Below are positions 1-9,432 of a stretch of 64,000 bases of DNA, one piece after another. Position 1 is the first letter of the stretch. Each line of letters begins with the position of its first letter. Location of the stretch: the NCBI RefSeq assembly GCF_900240975.1, contig NZ_LT968775.1, forward strand, positions 1,054,001-1,118,000, given 5' to 3'. This DNA comes from Mycobacterium sp. 4858 (GTDB lineage Bacteria; Actinomycetota; Actinomycetes; Mycobacteriales; Mycobacteriaceae). The notes below the pieces were generated by a model. That model had not been told where the DNA came from. It searched no databases and was given only the letters and a program-made list of their open reading frames with translations. Made by a program: the position numbers and the translations under genes.

Positions 1-302
1 AAAAGGTCGCCGTCATAGACCCCCGCCTGGTCGAGCGAGCGCTGCGGATCGATCGGTTCGCGACCCAGCGGCGCCAGCGTCCAGCCGTCCGCGGTGTCGA
101 ACCGCACCTCGACGGCCGGCGCGCGGGCAGCGAGCTGCTCGTTGGCGATGTCGATCACGTCGTCGATGAAGGCGGCGATGGGGACATGGGCGGGCAGCCC
201 GACGTCGAGACTGATAGTCGCTACCAGCAACGTCAGCCGGCTCAGCTCGGGTTCGGACTGGCTATCCGGATCGAGGTCAGACAGCAATGGCGGTAGAGTC
301 AA
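1..302 (-). CDS. EccD-like ESX membrane channel protein, N-terminal part only
   Basis: The reverse strand is open from a TTG at 302 to the window edge (100 codons). An AGGAGG at 318-313 sits 10 bases upstream of the TTG. The translation has the ubiquitin-like N-terminal domain of EccD: a beta-strand pattern (TLLVATISLDVGLPAHVP), then WTLAPLGREPIDPQRSL and VYDGDL, the same WxL-xxLG...SL...DGD pattern as in EccD1-type proteins. The 11 transmembrane helices expected of EccD would lie outside the window. It is divergent from eccC and is a second, sequence-distinct EccD relative to the complete one at 4435-5904. That it is EccD is well supported by pattern; whether it belongs to the same ESX system or a neighbouring one cannot be seen. 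Confidence 0.72.
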   Translation of the reverse strand, partial: MTLPPLLSDLDPDSQSEPELSRLTLLVATISLDVGLPAHVPIAAFIDDVIDIANEQLAARAPAVEVRFDTADGWTLAPLGREPIDPQRSLDQAGVYDGDL

Positions 303-403
303 ACCCCGTCGGCCTCCTGGGAATTGGGGCGGGTTGACGCTGACAATACCTACCAAGACCGGCCGCCGTCCCGGTGCCGGGTTGGGGAACTGTCGGGGGG
401 TTT
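303..403. promoter_or_regulatory. Divergent intergenic region between the two ESX operons at the left edge
   Basis: This 101-bp gap separates the start of the left eccD-like gene (302, minus) from the chosen start of eccC (404, plus). It contains the AGGAGG for the left gene and a G-rich GGGGGG just before GTG 404. It must hold the promoters of both operons or part of them, but I see no convincing -10/-35 pair. Confidence 0.4.
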
Positions 404-3400
404 GTGAGCACTCAGGGTTTTGTTCGCCGAGCGCGGGTGGTGCCGCCGCCGATGCCCGGCGGGGAATTGAACATGGAGGCACCACCCGAGGTCCCGCGGG
501 TCCTGCCCGGCAACCTGGTGTTGCGCCTGATGCCGCTGATGATGGTGGTCGCCGTGGTCGGCATGATCGCGCTGATGGTCACCGTCGGGGGTCGCGACCT
601 GTCGCGCAACCCGATGTTCCTGATTTTCCCGATGATGATGGTCATGTCGGTGGCCGGCATGTTTCTGGGCGGCGGCGGCCGCACCGGAAAGGCGGCCGCC
701 GAACTCAACGAGGAACGTAAGGACTACTTCAGCTATCTGGCCAACCTGCGGGAACAGGTCGACAACACCGGCGAGTCCCAGCGCCTCGCGCTGGAGTGGA
801 GCCATCCCGACCCACGCGCATTGGCCGATGTGGTTGGCACCAGGCGGATGTGGGAACGCCGGCCGGCCGATGCCGACTACTGCCATGTCCGGCTGGGCAT
901 CGGCACCCATCGACTGGCTACCCGCATGCTGGCGCCCGAGACCGGTCCGCCCGAAGATCTCGAACCGGTCGCCACCGTGGCGCTGCGCCGATTCGTCAAG
1001 ACCCACGCGGTGGTGCACGCATTGCCGACTGCGGTGTCGCTGAGGGCCTTCCCGGCCATCACCTTCGAGGGCCAGCGCAACATGGTCCGCCAATTGGTGC
1101 GCTCAATGCTGCTCGAGCTGTGCACGTTCCACGGACCGGATCACGTGCAAGTCGCCATGGTGACCGCTGACCCCGACGGCGAGCACTGGGGTTGGCTCAA
1201 GTGGCTGCCGCACGCCCAGCACCCCAATTCCCGCGATGGCATGGGATCGGTCCGGCTGCTGGTCCCTGCCCTGGCGCAACTGGAAACCCTGCTCGCCTCC
1301 GATTTCGCCGAGCGTGGCCGCTTCAGCCGCACCGCACCGCCGACCGAGGGAACCAAACAATTAGTCGTCGTCCTCGACGACGGATACGTCAGCGGTGAGG
1401 AGCGGCTGGTCACTGACGCCGGCATGGACAGCGTGACGGTGCTCGATCTCAACGGTCCCCGCCAGGGTGTCGCGGCTCGACGCAACCTTCAACTGGTCGT
1501 CGATGGCGAAGACGTCGCCGCGCACACCGCAAGTGGCACCGAACGGTTCGCGACCCCCGACTCGCTCACCACCGCAGAGGCGGAGACCACAGCGCGACGC
1601 ATCGGCCGCTACCGCCCGGCCAGCGCCGCCCACATCATCAATCTCCATGCCGCCACGGGCGTGACAGACCCTGGGTTGATGGCGCTGCTCCGTATCGCCG
1701 ACGCGGCAGACATTGTGCCGGAACAGGTATGGCGTCCTCGATCACCGCGCGAGCGACTGCGGGTGCCTATCGGCACCACCCCCACAGGGCAGCCCGTCGA
1801 ACTTGACATCAAGGAGTCCGCCGAGGGAGGGATGGGCCCGCACGGACTGTGCATCGGCGCCACCGGATCGGGTAAATCCGAATTGCTGCGCACACTGGTG
1901 TTGTCGATGGTCACCACACATTCGCCGGACGCGCTGAACCTGGTGCTCGTCGACTTCAAGGGCGGCGCCACATTCCTTGGACTCGAAGGTCTGGCCCACA
2001 TCGCCGCGATCATCACCAACCTCGAAGACGAACTGACGCTGGTGGACCGGATGCGTGACGCGCTGGCGGGCGAGGTGAACAGGCGTCAAGAAGTGCTGCG
2101 CGCCGCCGGCAACCTGCCCAACGTCACCGAATACGAACGAGCCCGCGCCGGCGGCGCCGACCTGCCGCCGCTGCCGGCGCTGTTCATCGTGGTCGACGAG
2201 TTTTCCGAGCTGCTCTCCCAGAAGCCGGATTTCGCCGAGCTGTTCGTGATGATCGGGCGGCTGGGCAGATCCCTGCACATGCACCTGCTGCTGGCCTCCC
2301 AGCGTCTCGAAGAAGGCAAGCTGCGCGGCCTGGACTCGCATCTGTCCTACCGCATCGCGCTGAAAACCTTCACGTCGGGCGAGTCACGCAGCGTACTGGG
2401 AGTGCCCGACGCGTACCACCTGCCCAGCGTGCCCGGCTCGGCGTTCCTCAAGTGTGACGTCGACGAGCCGGTCCGGTTCAATACCAGCTACGTCTCCGGC
2501 GAATACGTCAAACCCAGGGTGTCCGCGCGCACGGGTCGCACCTCCGCGTTGGGGGCACTGGCGCCCAAACTGTTCACTGCCGTGCCCGTGCCGGCCGCCG
2601 AAGCGGCGCCTGCGCCCGCCCCGAGCCCAGCGGAACCGGCAGCGGAAACCCCCGCAGCGTCGGGTCCGAAGAAAACCACCGTCCTCGACGTGGTGGTCGG
2701 CCGGCTACGCGGACACGGGCGCCCCGCCCATGAAGTGTGGCTCCCGCCGCTCGCCGACAGCCCCGCGGTCAACGAGTTGCTCACCGACTCCGACTGGCGT
2801 GCCGCGCAGAACCTGACCGGCCAGCTTCGCATGCCGATCGGGGTCGTGGACCGGCCCTACGACCAGCGCCGTGACGTCTTGATGGTCGATCTGTCCGGCG
2901 CGCAAGGCAACGTGGCCGTGGTCGGCGGCCCGCAGTCGGGTAAATCCACGGCGCTGCGCACCCTGATCATGGCGGCCGCGGCTACGCACACCCCGGAGCA
3001 GTTGCAGTTTTACTGCCTGGACTTCGGCGGAGGCACCCTGGCCGGGCTGGCGGGCATGCCGCACGTCGGTGGGGTGGCCGCACGTATGGACTCCGACGCG
3101 ATCCGGCGCACCGTCGCTGAAGTGGCGGGCGTGCTTCGTGCCCGGGAACTTCGTTTTCGTGACCTGGGCATCGAATCCATGCGCGAATTCCGGACTCGCA
3201 AGGCACAATTGGCCGCGCTTTCTGCCGAAGCATGCGGCGACGACCCCTTGGCGCATGACAGCTTCGGCGATGTCGTGCTTGTCGTTGACGGCTGGGCATC
3301 GATCAAAAGCGATTTCGAGGCCCTCGAGCCCGTGCTGCAGTCGATAGCAATCCAGGGCCTGTCTTACGGTGTGCACCTGGCGATCTCGGCGTCACGTTGG

Positions 3401-4438
3401 ATGGAGATCCGCCCCGCCGTCAAGGACATGCTCGGCACCCGCATCGAGCTGCGGCTGGGTGATCCGATCGATAGCGAGGTGGGCCGGCGGTCGGCCGAAT
3501 TGGTTCCGGTCGGCCGGCCCGGCCGGGGCATCAACCCCCAGGGCCTGCACATCCTGATAGCCCTGCCGCGGCTGGACTCGGCAAACACCGTCGAGGATCT
3601 GCCGGCCGGGGTGGCCGGCGCCGTAGCGGCGATGCGCGCCCACTATGGCCGCCGGCAGGCGCCGCCAGTCCGGATGTTGCCGCACAACGTCGAGCGCGGG
3701 AAGGTCGTCGCGGCGGCGGCCGAGGCCGGGCTGTTGAGCCACTCGCGCATCGCGATCGGCATCGACGAGGAGGAACTCGCCCCGGTCGTCGTCGATTTCG
3801 ACGCACAGCCGCACCTGGTGGCCTTGGCCGACTCCGAGTGCGGCAAGACGGGTCTGTTGCGCAACATCGCCGCCGGCGTGATGGAGAACGCCACACCCGA
3901 CCAAGCCAAGATCATCGTCGTCGATTTCCGTCGCTCGCTCCTGGGCGTCGTCGACGACGCATACCTTGGCGGCTACGCCAGTGCCCCGCAGTCGTGCACC
4001 GAACTGATGACCGCACTGGCCGGTGCCCTCAAAGACCGACTCCCGCCTGCCGACATCACCCAGCAGCAACTCAAGGATCGGTCGTGGTGGTCCGGACCGG
4101 AATTGTTCGTACTGGTCGACGACTACGACCTGTTGGGTGGCAACGCCCTGAGCCATCCGCTCGGCCCGCTGCTCGAATACCTGCCCCAGGCACGCGATAT
4201 CGGTTTGCGCGTTGCGGTCACCCGACGCACCGGAGGTGCCGCCCGCGCGCTGATGGACCCGTTCGTCGGTCGCCTCAAGGACTTGTCCTGCAACGCGCTG
4301 GTGATGAGCGGTAGCAAAGAGGAAGGTCCGCTGTTCGGTGGCTACAAGGCCAGCCCGATGCCGCCCGGGCGGGGAATGCTGATCTCGCGCACCATGAAGG
4401 AGGGCGTGATCCAGTTGTCCAGGATGCCTGACCGATGA
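404..4438 (+). CDS. eccC: EccC, fused FtsK/SpoIIIE-type ESX secretion ATPase
   Basis: Motor ATPase of a type VII secretion system, expected in the inner membrane, recognising Esx/PE/Esp substrates. The N terminus has two hydrophobic segments (about residues 37-60 and 71-88), followed by three ATPase domains with Walker A motifs GATGSGKS (485-492), GGPQSGKS (841-848) and ADSECGKT (1142-1149). Domain 1 has a full Walker B with the acid (IVVDEF). Domain 2 has VVDG and domain 3 has LVDDY. EccCa and EccCb are fused in one 1344-aa chain, unlike ESX-1 where they are split; the closest pattern I recall is EccC2. GTG 404 was chosen because GGGGGG precedes it and the protein then begins MSTQGFVRR, like other EccC; GTG 374 is the alternative. 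The gene overlaps eccD by ATGA. Confidence 0.95.
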   Translation: MSTQGFVRRARVVPPPMPGGELNMEAPPEVPRVLPGNLVLRLMPLMMVVAVVGMIALMVTVGGRDLSRNPMFLIFPMMMVMSVAGMFLGGGGRTGKAAAELNEERKDYFSYLANLREQVDNTGESQRLALEWSHPDPRALADVVGTRRMWERRPADADYCHVRLGIGTHRLATRMLAPETGPPEDLEPVATVALRRFVKTHAVVHALPTAVSLRAFPAITFEGQRNMVRQLVRSMLLELCTFHGPDHVQVAMVTADPDGEHWGWLKWLPHAQHPNSRDGMGSVRLLVPALAQLETLLASDFAERGRFSRTAPPTEGTKQLVVVLDDGYVSGEERLVTDAGMDSVTVLDLNGPRQGVAARRNLQLVVDGEDVAAHTASGTERFATPDSLTTAEAETTARRIGRYRPASAAHIINLHAATGVTDPGLMALLRIADAADIVPEQVWRPRSPRERLRVPIGTTPTGQPVELDIKESAEGGMGPHGLCIGATGSGKSELLRTLVLSMVTTHSPDALNLVLVDFKGGATFLGLEGLAHIAAIITNLEDELTLVDRMRDALAGEVNRRQEVLRAAGNLPNVTEYERARAGGADLPPLPALFIVVDEFSELLSQKPDFAELFVMIGRLGRSLHMHLLLASQRLEEGKLRGLDSHLSYRIALKTFTSGESRSVLGVPDAYHLPSVPGSAFLKCDVDEPVRFNTSYVSGEYVKPRVSARTGRTSALGALAPKLFTAVPVPAAEAAPAPAPSPAEPAAETPAASGPKKTTVLDVVVGRLRGHGRPAHEVWLPPLADSPAVNELLTDSDWRAAQNLTGQLRMPIGVVDRPYDQRRDVLMVDLSGAQGNVAVVGGPQSGKSTALRTLIMAAAATHTPEQLQFYCLDFGGGTLAGLAGMPHVGGVAARMDSDAIRRTVAEVAGVLRARELRFRDLGIESMREFRTRKAQLAALSAEACGDDPLAHDSFGDVVLVVDGWASIKSDFEALEPVLQSIAIQGLSYGVHLAISASRWMEIRPAVKDMLGTRIELRLGDPIDSEVGRRSAELVPVGRPGRGINPQGLHILIALPRLDSANTVEDLPAGVAGAVAAMRAHYGRRQAPPVRMLPHNVERGKVVAAAAEAGLLSHSRIAIGIDEEELAPVVVDFDAQPHLVALADSECGKTGLLRNIAAGVMENATPDQAKIIVVDFRRSLLGVVDDAYLGGYASAPQSCTELMTALAGALKDRLPPADITQQQLKDRSWWSGPELFVLVDDYDLLGGNALSHPLGPLLEYLPQARDIGLRVAVTRRTGGAARALMDPFVGRLKDLSCNALVMSGSKEEGPLFGGYKASPMPPGRGMLISRTMKEGVIQLSRMPDR

Positions 4439-5904
4439 CCGGGGTGAGCGAGCTGCGTCCGGTCGTCGCGGCCCGACCCGCACGGATCCGGGTTTCGGTG
4501 CTCGGCACGCTGACCCAGCTCGATGTCGCCCTGCCGGCGGACATTCCGGTGGCGGCCTTGTTGCCCGAGCTGGTGACGCTGATCCACTCCCGCCAGACCC
4601 GTGACGTCGAGGATCCCGCCGCCCGCGACGAACGTCGCAGCTTTTGGGTGCTGACCCGACTGGGCGGGGAGCCGCTGCCCCCCGACCAGACGCTGCGGGC
4701 CATCGGCATCGCCGACAACGAGTTGTTGCGCCTCTGCGAACAGCGCGCACTCTCACCACCGACGCTGTACGACGACGTCGTCGATGCCGCCGCCCGGCTG
4801 AACCGGACGCTGCACCCGGCTTGGACTTCCGGTACGGCCCAAACGATGGGCTTCGTAGGACTGTGGCTGTCTGCCGCGGCGTGGCTTTTCCTCTTGTTGG
4901 AGGGGTCGCCCGCGACATACCGCCGCGCCGTGGTCGCCGGCGCTGCGCTGACCGCGCTCAGCCTGATCGCCGTTGCGACGGTCGCGAGCCGCACCCCGCG
5001 CTTGAGCCCCATCGCCGCCGCAACCGCCTGGCCGCCCATTGCGCTGGGAGCCGCGCTGGGCTGGAACCTGGCAGCACCGCACGGACCCTACGCCGTGGCT
5101 GCGGCAAGCGCGATCCTGCTGGGCCTCGCCGTACTCTGCCAGCGGATCATCGGCGCCGCGCACTGGGCCTATTTGGGTGCGGAGGTGATATTGGGCTTCT
5201 CGGGCCTTGCTTTTCTCGGTCGGGGTCTGGCCGTACCCGTGGCGCTGCTGGCGGTGCCGGCAGCCACCATAGCGACGGTGGCTGCACTGGCCGTTCCCAC
5301 CGTCTTCTCGCGGCTATCGCGCGTCCCCGCACCGCCGGTCAAGGCACGCCGCAAGCGCCGACCCGGGGCCACGATGCCGGGATTCACGCCGACACCAACG
5401 GATTCGGCTGAGGGCAACGACCCCGGCAGCGATATGCCCGGGGCTGAGCAGGTGTGGGCCCGGGTCCACGCGGTGGCGCTGACTCGGGCGGGCCTGCTGG
5501 CGGGTCTGGCGGCCGTCGTCGCGACGAGCTGCGCGGTGCTGCAGCGCACCGACCCCGGATGGGCGGCGTTGGCCTTCGCGCTGGTCTGCGCGACGGTGCT
5601 GGCGCTGCGCAGCCGGCGGGTTGGCACGCTCGCCGAGCGGGCCGCGCTGGCGGCGCCCGCCGTGGCACTGACGTTGGCCGTGTGCGTGCAGACTCAGGCC
5701 GGGGATTTCCCGCTACGGCTGACCGGAATTGGCGTACTCGCCGTCTTGGCCGCGGCGGCGACGCTGGCCGGCGCGTTGGCGCCACAGAGCCGTGTGCGGC
5801 AATGGTGTTCGGTTGCAGCGCCCTACCTGGACTACGCCGCCACGGGTGCACTGATACCTGTGGGGCTGTGGGTGATGGGCATCTACGGCAGGCTGCACTG
5901 GTGA
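4435..5904 (+). CDS. eccD: EccD, ESX integral membrane channel component
   Basis: EccD forms the main transmembrane vestibule of the ESX core complex and binds the EccB-EccC-EccE subcomplex. Residues about 15-100 form a ubiquitin-like domain (RIRVSVLGTLTQLDVALPAD ... LTRLGGEPLPPDQTL). From residue 135 on there are many hydrophobic helices, consistent with the 11 of the family, with a polar loop near 300-335. The length of 489 aa is normal. The start ATG lies inside the ATGA overlap with eccC and the stop overlaps the mycP start (GTGA), so eccC-eccD-mycP are translationally coupled. Confidence 0.93.
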   Translation: MTGVSELRPVVAARPARIRVSVLGTLTQLDVALPADIPVAALLPELVTLIHSRQTRDVEDPAARDERRSFWVLTRLGGEPLPPDQTLRAIGIADNELLRLCEQRALSPPTLYDDVVDAAARLNRTLHPAWTSGTAQTMGFVGLWLSAAAWLFLLLEGSPATYRRAVVAGAALTALSLIAVATVASRTPRLSPIAAATAWPPIALGAALGWNLAAPHGPYAVAAASAILLGLAVLCQRIIGAAHWAYLGAEVILGFSGLAFLGRGLAVPVALLAVPAATIATVAALAVPTVFSRLSRVPAPPVKARRKRRPGATMPGFTPTPTDSAEGNDPGSDMPGAEQVWARVHAVALTRAGLLAGLAAVVATSCAVLQRTDPGWAALAFALVCATVLALRSRRVGTLAERAALAAPAVALTLAVCVQTQAGDFPLRLTGIGVLAVLAAAATLAGALAPQSRVRQWCSVAAPYLDYAATGALIPVGLWVMGIYGRLHW

Positions 5905-7289
5905 GTGGCAGCTCCCGTCGCGCCGCGGCGCGGATGTGCGCCGCCGTCCTGGTCGCGGGCGCCGGCATCGGTGTCCCCGCGCCGGCCAGCGCCGTCAGGC
6001 CCCCGGTGGTGGAGCCCGGCCCACCACCGGCGGGGCCACCGCTTCCGCCGCAGCCGAGCGAGCTCAAAGCACTCTGCGGCGTGCCCACCGGGGTGGTGGC
6101 GGGCACCGACTTCCGCAAGCAGACCAGTGCCGACGCAATGCTCAACTACCGCTCGGCGTGGCGATTCTCGCGCGGGGCGGGTCAGAAGGTGGCGGTCATC
6201 GACACCGGGGTGAACCGCCACCCGCGGCTGCACGCGCTCGAAGGTGGGGGCGACTACGTCTCCACCACCGACGGGTTGGCCGACTGCGACGCGCACGGCA
6301 CCTTGGTCGCCGGACTGATCGCCGCCGCCCCCGACAGCGACGACAGCTTTGCGGGTGTGGCCCCCGACGCTGCGATCCTGTCGATCCGCCAGAACAGCAG
6401 CGTTTATGGGCCGGTCGGCGGCGCCAACAACGCGAACGATCCCAATGCCACGTCGACGGGCTACGGCGACACCGCGACACTTGCGCTGGCCGTCACCCGA
6501 GCGGTCGATCTGGGCGCCACCGTTATCAACATTTCCGAAGCCGCCTGCGCGGCCGTCGGCACCGGATTAGATGATGCCGGACTGGGTCGCGCGGTTCGCT
6601 ACGCATTCGACCGCAACGTGGTGGTGGTGGCCGCGGCCGGCAACGTCTCCGCTCAGAGCCGTTGCGCCAGCCAGAATTCGCAGAACGACCCGAACCAGCC
6701 GATGACGCAGGGCTGGGACACGGTACAAACCATTGCCACGCCGGCCTGGTTCAGCGACTACGTACTGGCCGTCGGCGCGGTGACCACCTCGGCGTTGCCG
6801 GCCGATTTCAGCCTGCACGGCCCCTGGCTGGCCGTCGCCGCACCCGGGGAGAACATCACCTCATTAGACGCCAACGGCCCGGGCCTCGTCGATGCCGAAC
6901 TGGGCCAACGCGGCCTGATGCCGCTGAACGGCACAAGCTTCGCCGCTCCGCTTGTGTCGGGTGTCGTCGCGCTGATCAGATCACGCTTCCCGCAATTGAC
7001 AGCCCAGCAGGTAATGGAATTGGTCAAGCGCACCGCGCACACGCCGGGCGACGGACCCAACCCCGCCACCGGGTACGGGGTGGTCGACCCGGTGGCCGCG
7101 CTGACCTATCAGCTGCCACCCTGGCAAACCGGAACCGGATCTGAGCGCGCTGCATCGATCGGTCGTGGCGCTCAACCGGATTCGCGCAAGGAGCACGCGC
7201 GTACCGTCGTGTTCGGTGTCACCGCGGCCAGCCTGGCGGTGATGGGTGCCGCCGCGGCACTGGCTGCCGCCCGACGACGCTCCCGCTGA
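5901..7289 (+). CDS. mycP: MycP, membrane-anchored subtilisin-like mycosin
   Basis: Mycosin protease of a type VII secretion system; in other ESX systems MycP stabilises the membrane complex as well as cleaving substrates. The GTG at 5901 gives a signal peptide ending near ASA-V (residues 29-32) and a proline-rich linker. The catalytic triad is visible: D101 (VAVIDTGV), H132 (DAHGTLVAG) and S346 (LNGTSFAAP), with oxyanion N247 (AAAGN). A C-terminal transmembrane helix (about 437-455) followed by RRRSR anchors it with the protease outside. The length of 462 aa is normal. It overlaps eccD by 4 bp. Confidence 0.95.
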   Translation: MSGSSRRAAARMCAAVLVAGAGIGVPAPASAVRPPVVEPGPPPAGPPLPPQPSELKALCGVPTGVVAGTDFRKQTSADAMLNYRSAWRFSRGAGQKVAVIDTGVNRHPRLHALEGGGDYVSTTDGLADCDAHGTLVAGLIAAAPDSDDSFAGVAPDAAILSIRQNSSVYGPVGGANNANDPNATSTGYGDTATLALAVTRAVDLGATVINISEAACAAVGTGLDDAGLGRAVRYAFDRNVVVVAAAGNVSAQSRCASQNSQNDPNQPMTQGWDTVQTIATPAWFSDYVLAVGAVTTSALPADFSLHGPWLAVAAPGENITSLDANGPGLVDAELGQRGLMPLNGTSFAAPLVSGVVALIRSRFPQLTAQQVMELVKRTAHTPGDGPNPATGYGVVDPVAALTYQLPPWQTGTGSERAASIGRGAQPDSRKEHARTVVFGVTAASLAVMGAAAALAAARRRSR

Positions 7290-7365
7290 CCGACACGAGC
7301 ACACGCCCGACACGGCACGTACCATCGGAACCGAACTGAGCGCCGGATCGCGGGGGGACAAAACG

Positions 7366-8826
7366 ATGCTGCCGCACGAGGATCCATCGATCGGTGAGCC
7401 CGACGAAATCGCTGGACGCGGCACAGGTGATTCGCCGAGCGCCGCGCAGCACCGGCCGCAGTCCGGTGTCGCCACGTCAGCGCAGCCTCGCCTCCCGTTG
7501 CCGCCCTGGCAGCTGGCCAACGCGTCGATGATCACGCCGAGGGACACAGGCCAGCGATTCAGGCAACACCAGGCGGCCCCAACACCTCCATTCGGGGAAC
7601 AACCGGTTAACAGAACACCACCGGAAAGGTACGGCGAACCGCCACCGCAACAAGAGGATTGGCGTGCCGGGCCGCCCCTGCCTCCGCCGTCTTGGCCGCT
7701 GCCGCCGTTGCCGCCGCCGCCACCTCTGCTGCCCCCCGGCTGGCCACCCCCACCGGGCTGGTCAGCCCCACCGGGCTGGTCAGCCCCCGAAGACCACGCC
7801 GTTGCACCGCACCACCGGTCAGCCCCCGAAGACCACGCCGTTGCACCGCACCACCCCGCGCCAGGCCAGGCCGCCATGCCGCAGGCCGCCCGGATGCCGG
7901 TACCACTGGACGAGGCCGAGATCGTCAACCGTGATCGCAGCGCGCCGCAATCTGGCTGGCGTCGACTGGTGCACCGGGCCACCGGCGGACGCATCAACCC
8001 CGGCCAGTCCCGCAAAGAGCGCGAACGTCAAGATCTGTTGGCCTTGATCCGCCAGCCCATCATTGGCGACTGCCGCATCGCGGTGCTATCGATCAAGGGC
8101 GGCGTCGGCAAAACCACCACCACGCTGGGGCTCGGATCGGCGCTGGCGCTGATGCGCCAGGACCGTGTCATCGCCGTCGACGCCAACCCCGACCGCGGCA
8201 CTCTGGCCGAGCGGGTCCGCGACGCCTCGACCAACTCCTCGGTGCGCGATCTGCTGAACGATCCCAACATAACTCGCTACGCCGACGTCAGGGGTCATAC
8301 CCGAATGGCGGGCAGCCGACTCGAGGTGCTGGCCAGCGAGCAAGAACCTGCGGTGTCGGAGGTGTTCGGCGAAGCCGACTACCGGCACACCATCGACATC
8401 CTGCGCAACTACTACAACATCATCCTCACCGACTGCGGCACCGGCATCATGCATTCGGCGATGGCAGGCGTACTGGACCTCGCCCACTGCATCGTGCTGG
8501 TCAGTTCGCCGGCCATCGACGCCGCCCGCAGCGCCTCGGCGACGCTCGATTGGTTGATGCAACACGGGCATTCGGCGCTGGTGCGCGACGCGCACGTAGT
8601 GCTCTCCGCATCACGACCGGGATCAGCCGCTCTGAAGCTCGACAAGGTCTACGAGCACTTCGCGTCCCGGTGTCGATCCATCCACCTGATCCCGTTCGAC
8701 CCGCATTTGGCCGAGGGCGCCGACATCGACGTCGAGTTGCTCAAACCCGCCACGTTCGAGGCCTACCTGCAGTTGGCCGGTGCGGTGGCGCAGACCTTCC
8801 CGCGGGTGCACCGATCCCGCCCCTAG
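7366..8826 (+). CDS. EspI/MinD-like ATPase with proline-rich N-terminal tail
   Basis: Cytoplasmic ParA/MinD-superfamily P-loop protein of the kind found in ESX-1 (EspI, Rv3876) and ESX-2 (Rv3888c). Residues 1-200 are disordered and proline-rich (PPLPPPPPLLPP, PPGWSA repeats). The ATPase domain starts near 225, with the deviant Walker A KGGVGKTTT from K244 and a Walker B-like LTDCGTG. Start ATG 7366 follows a GGGGGG stretch; longer reading frames upstream overlap mycP. EspI of M. tuberculosis links ESX-1 activity to ATP level; a similar role here is inference. A paralogue with the same ATPase core lies at 19231-20322. Confidence 0.88.
   Translation: MLPHEDPSIGEPDEIAGRGTGDSPSAAQHRPQSGVATSAQPRLPLPPWQLANASMITPRDTGQRFRQHQAAPTPPFGEQPVNRTPPERYGEPPPQQEDWRAGPPLPPPSWPLPPLPPPPPLLPPGWPPPPGWSAPPGWSAPEDHAVAPHHRSAPEDHAVAPHHPAPGQAAMPQAARMPVPLDEAEIVNRDRSAPQSGWRRLVHRATGGRINPGQSRKERERQDLLALIRQPIIGDCRIAVLSIKGGVGKTTTTLGLGSALALMRQDRVIAVDANPDRGTLAERVRDASTNSSVRDLLNDPNITRYADVRGHTRMAGSRLEVLASEQEPAVSEVFGEADYRHTIDILRNYYNIILTDCGTGIMHSAMAGVLDLAHCIVLVSSPAIDAARSASATLDWLMQHGHSALVRDAHVVLSASRPGSAALKLDKVYEHFASRCRSIHLIPFDPHLAEGADIDVELLKPATFEAYLQLAGAVAQTFPRVHRSRP
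7750..7855 (+). repeat. In-frame tandem repeats in the proline-rich tail
   Basis: Two 18-bp units (PPGWSA) at 7750-7785 are followed by two perfect 39-bp units at 7778-7816 and 7817-7855, each encoding the 13-residue block SAPEDHAVAPHHR (the last residue differs in the second copy). Both periods keep the reading frame, so copy number could vary between strains without breaking the gene. Confidence 0.85.
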
Positions 8827-8835
8827 TGCACCAGG

Positions 8836-8874
8836 CGTGTCCCGCGGCGGCCGCGGACCGTGCTTCGCGACACG
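8836..8874 (+). terminator. Possible hairpin terminator after the MinD-like gene
   Basis: CGTGTC (8836-8841) can pair with GACACG (8869-8874), and inside lie CCGCGG (8842-8847) and CCGCGG (8851-8856). No T-run follows, as is usual in mycobacteria. Another perfect palindrome, GTCCGGCCGGCCGGAC, lies at 8978-8993. The whole 8827-9084 gap carries no gene, so the next pair may have its own promoter. Confidence 0.35.
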
Positions 8875-9084
8875 TGTTCGAACCCTTTTGTGCTGCAACA
8901 TATAACCGGAGCAGCTGTCCGCGGACAACGCCGCCCTGCGGCAATTCGAATTCTCGGCGAACAATGCAGCGGCGCGCGTCCGGCCGGCCGGACCCGGCAT
9001 AGAATTAACCGGCAGTAACGGGGTCACTCAAATCGTTGACCGCGAGTAACCTGCGCGCGTCACAGGGCTAAATGGGGGAGTGCG

Positions 9085-9432
9085 ATGACGCTGCTCGTCG
9101 ACCTGGATCGACTGGCCGGACTCGGGCCGGTATTGCAGGGACTGGCCAACGAGGCCGGGGCTTTGCGCACGGGGCCCGCAGCGGGCCCGTACCTGTCGGT
9201 ACCGGGGGGCATGGAACCCGCGGTCACCGAAGCCTCCAGCATCGCTCACGACCTGATCGATTCCGTCCTCGTCGGCGCCGTGAAGCAGCGACTGTCGGAG
9301 ACCGGGAAGATCATGGTCGACGTGGCCAATCAATATCGCAAGGCGGACAACAGCAACGTCAGCGAGAACACCGTGATGACCACCTACACCAATGCCACCG
9401 GTGACTGGAGTGTTCCCGCGGTGGCCAAGTGA
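9085..9432 (+). CDS. Small EspC/WXG100-like helical protein with YxxxD secretion motif
   Basis: A 115-aa protein, predicted as a helix-turn-helix hairpin of the EspC/PE/Esx type: helix about 3-28, a Gly/Pro turn (GPAAGPYLSVPGG) and helix about 44-90. The second helix is followed by Y84-RKA-D88, which fits the YxxxD/E general secretion motif of mycobacterial type VII substrates. GGGGGAG precedes ATG 9085. Its stop overlaps the GTG start of the 750-aa gene (GTGA), so the two are made together. By analogy with PE-PPE pairs and LXG-partner proteins it probably pairs with the 750-aa protein and carries its export signal; this pairing is inference. Confidence 0.7.
   Translation: MTLLVDLDRLAGLGPVLQGLANEAGALRTGPAAGPYLSVPGGMEPAVTEASSIAHDLIDSVLVGAVKQRLSETGKIMVDVANQYRKADNSNVSENTVMTTYTNATGDWSVPAVAK

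Noticed and set aside
374..403. GTG 374 as the eccC start
   Set aside because: The start at 404 has GGGGGG directly upstream and gives the usual EccC N terminus; the ten extra residues have no family likeness.
3392..4918. 508-codon minus-strand frame opposite eccC and eccD
   Set aside because: It is antisense to two well-supported genes, is Arg/Pro-rich and has no recognisable domain; such long frames are common in high-GC DNA.
8978..8993. 16-bp GTCCGGCCGGCCGGAC palindrome as an operator
   Set aside because: It consists almost only of CCGG units that occur often by chance in this GC-rich DNA; there is no second copy in the window that I noticed.
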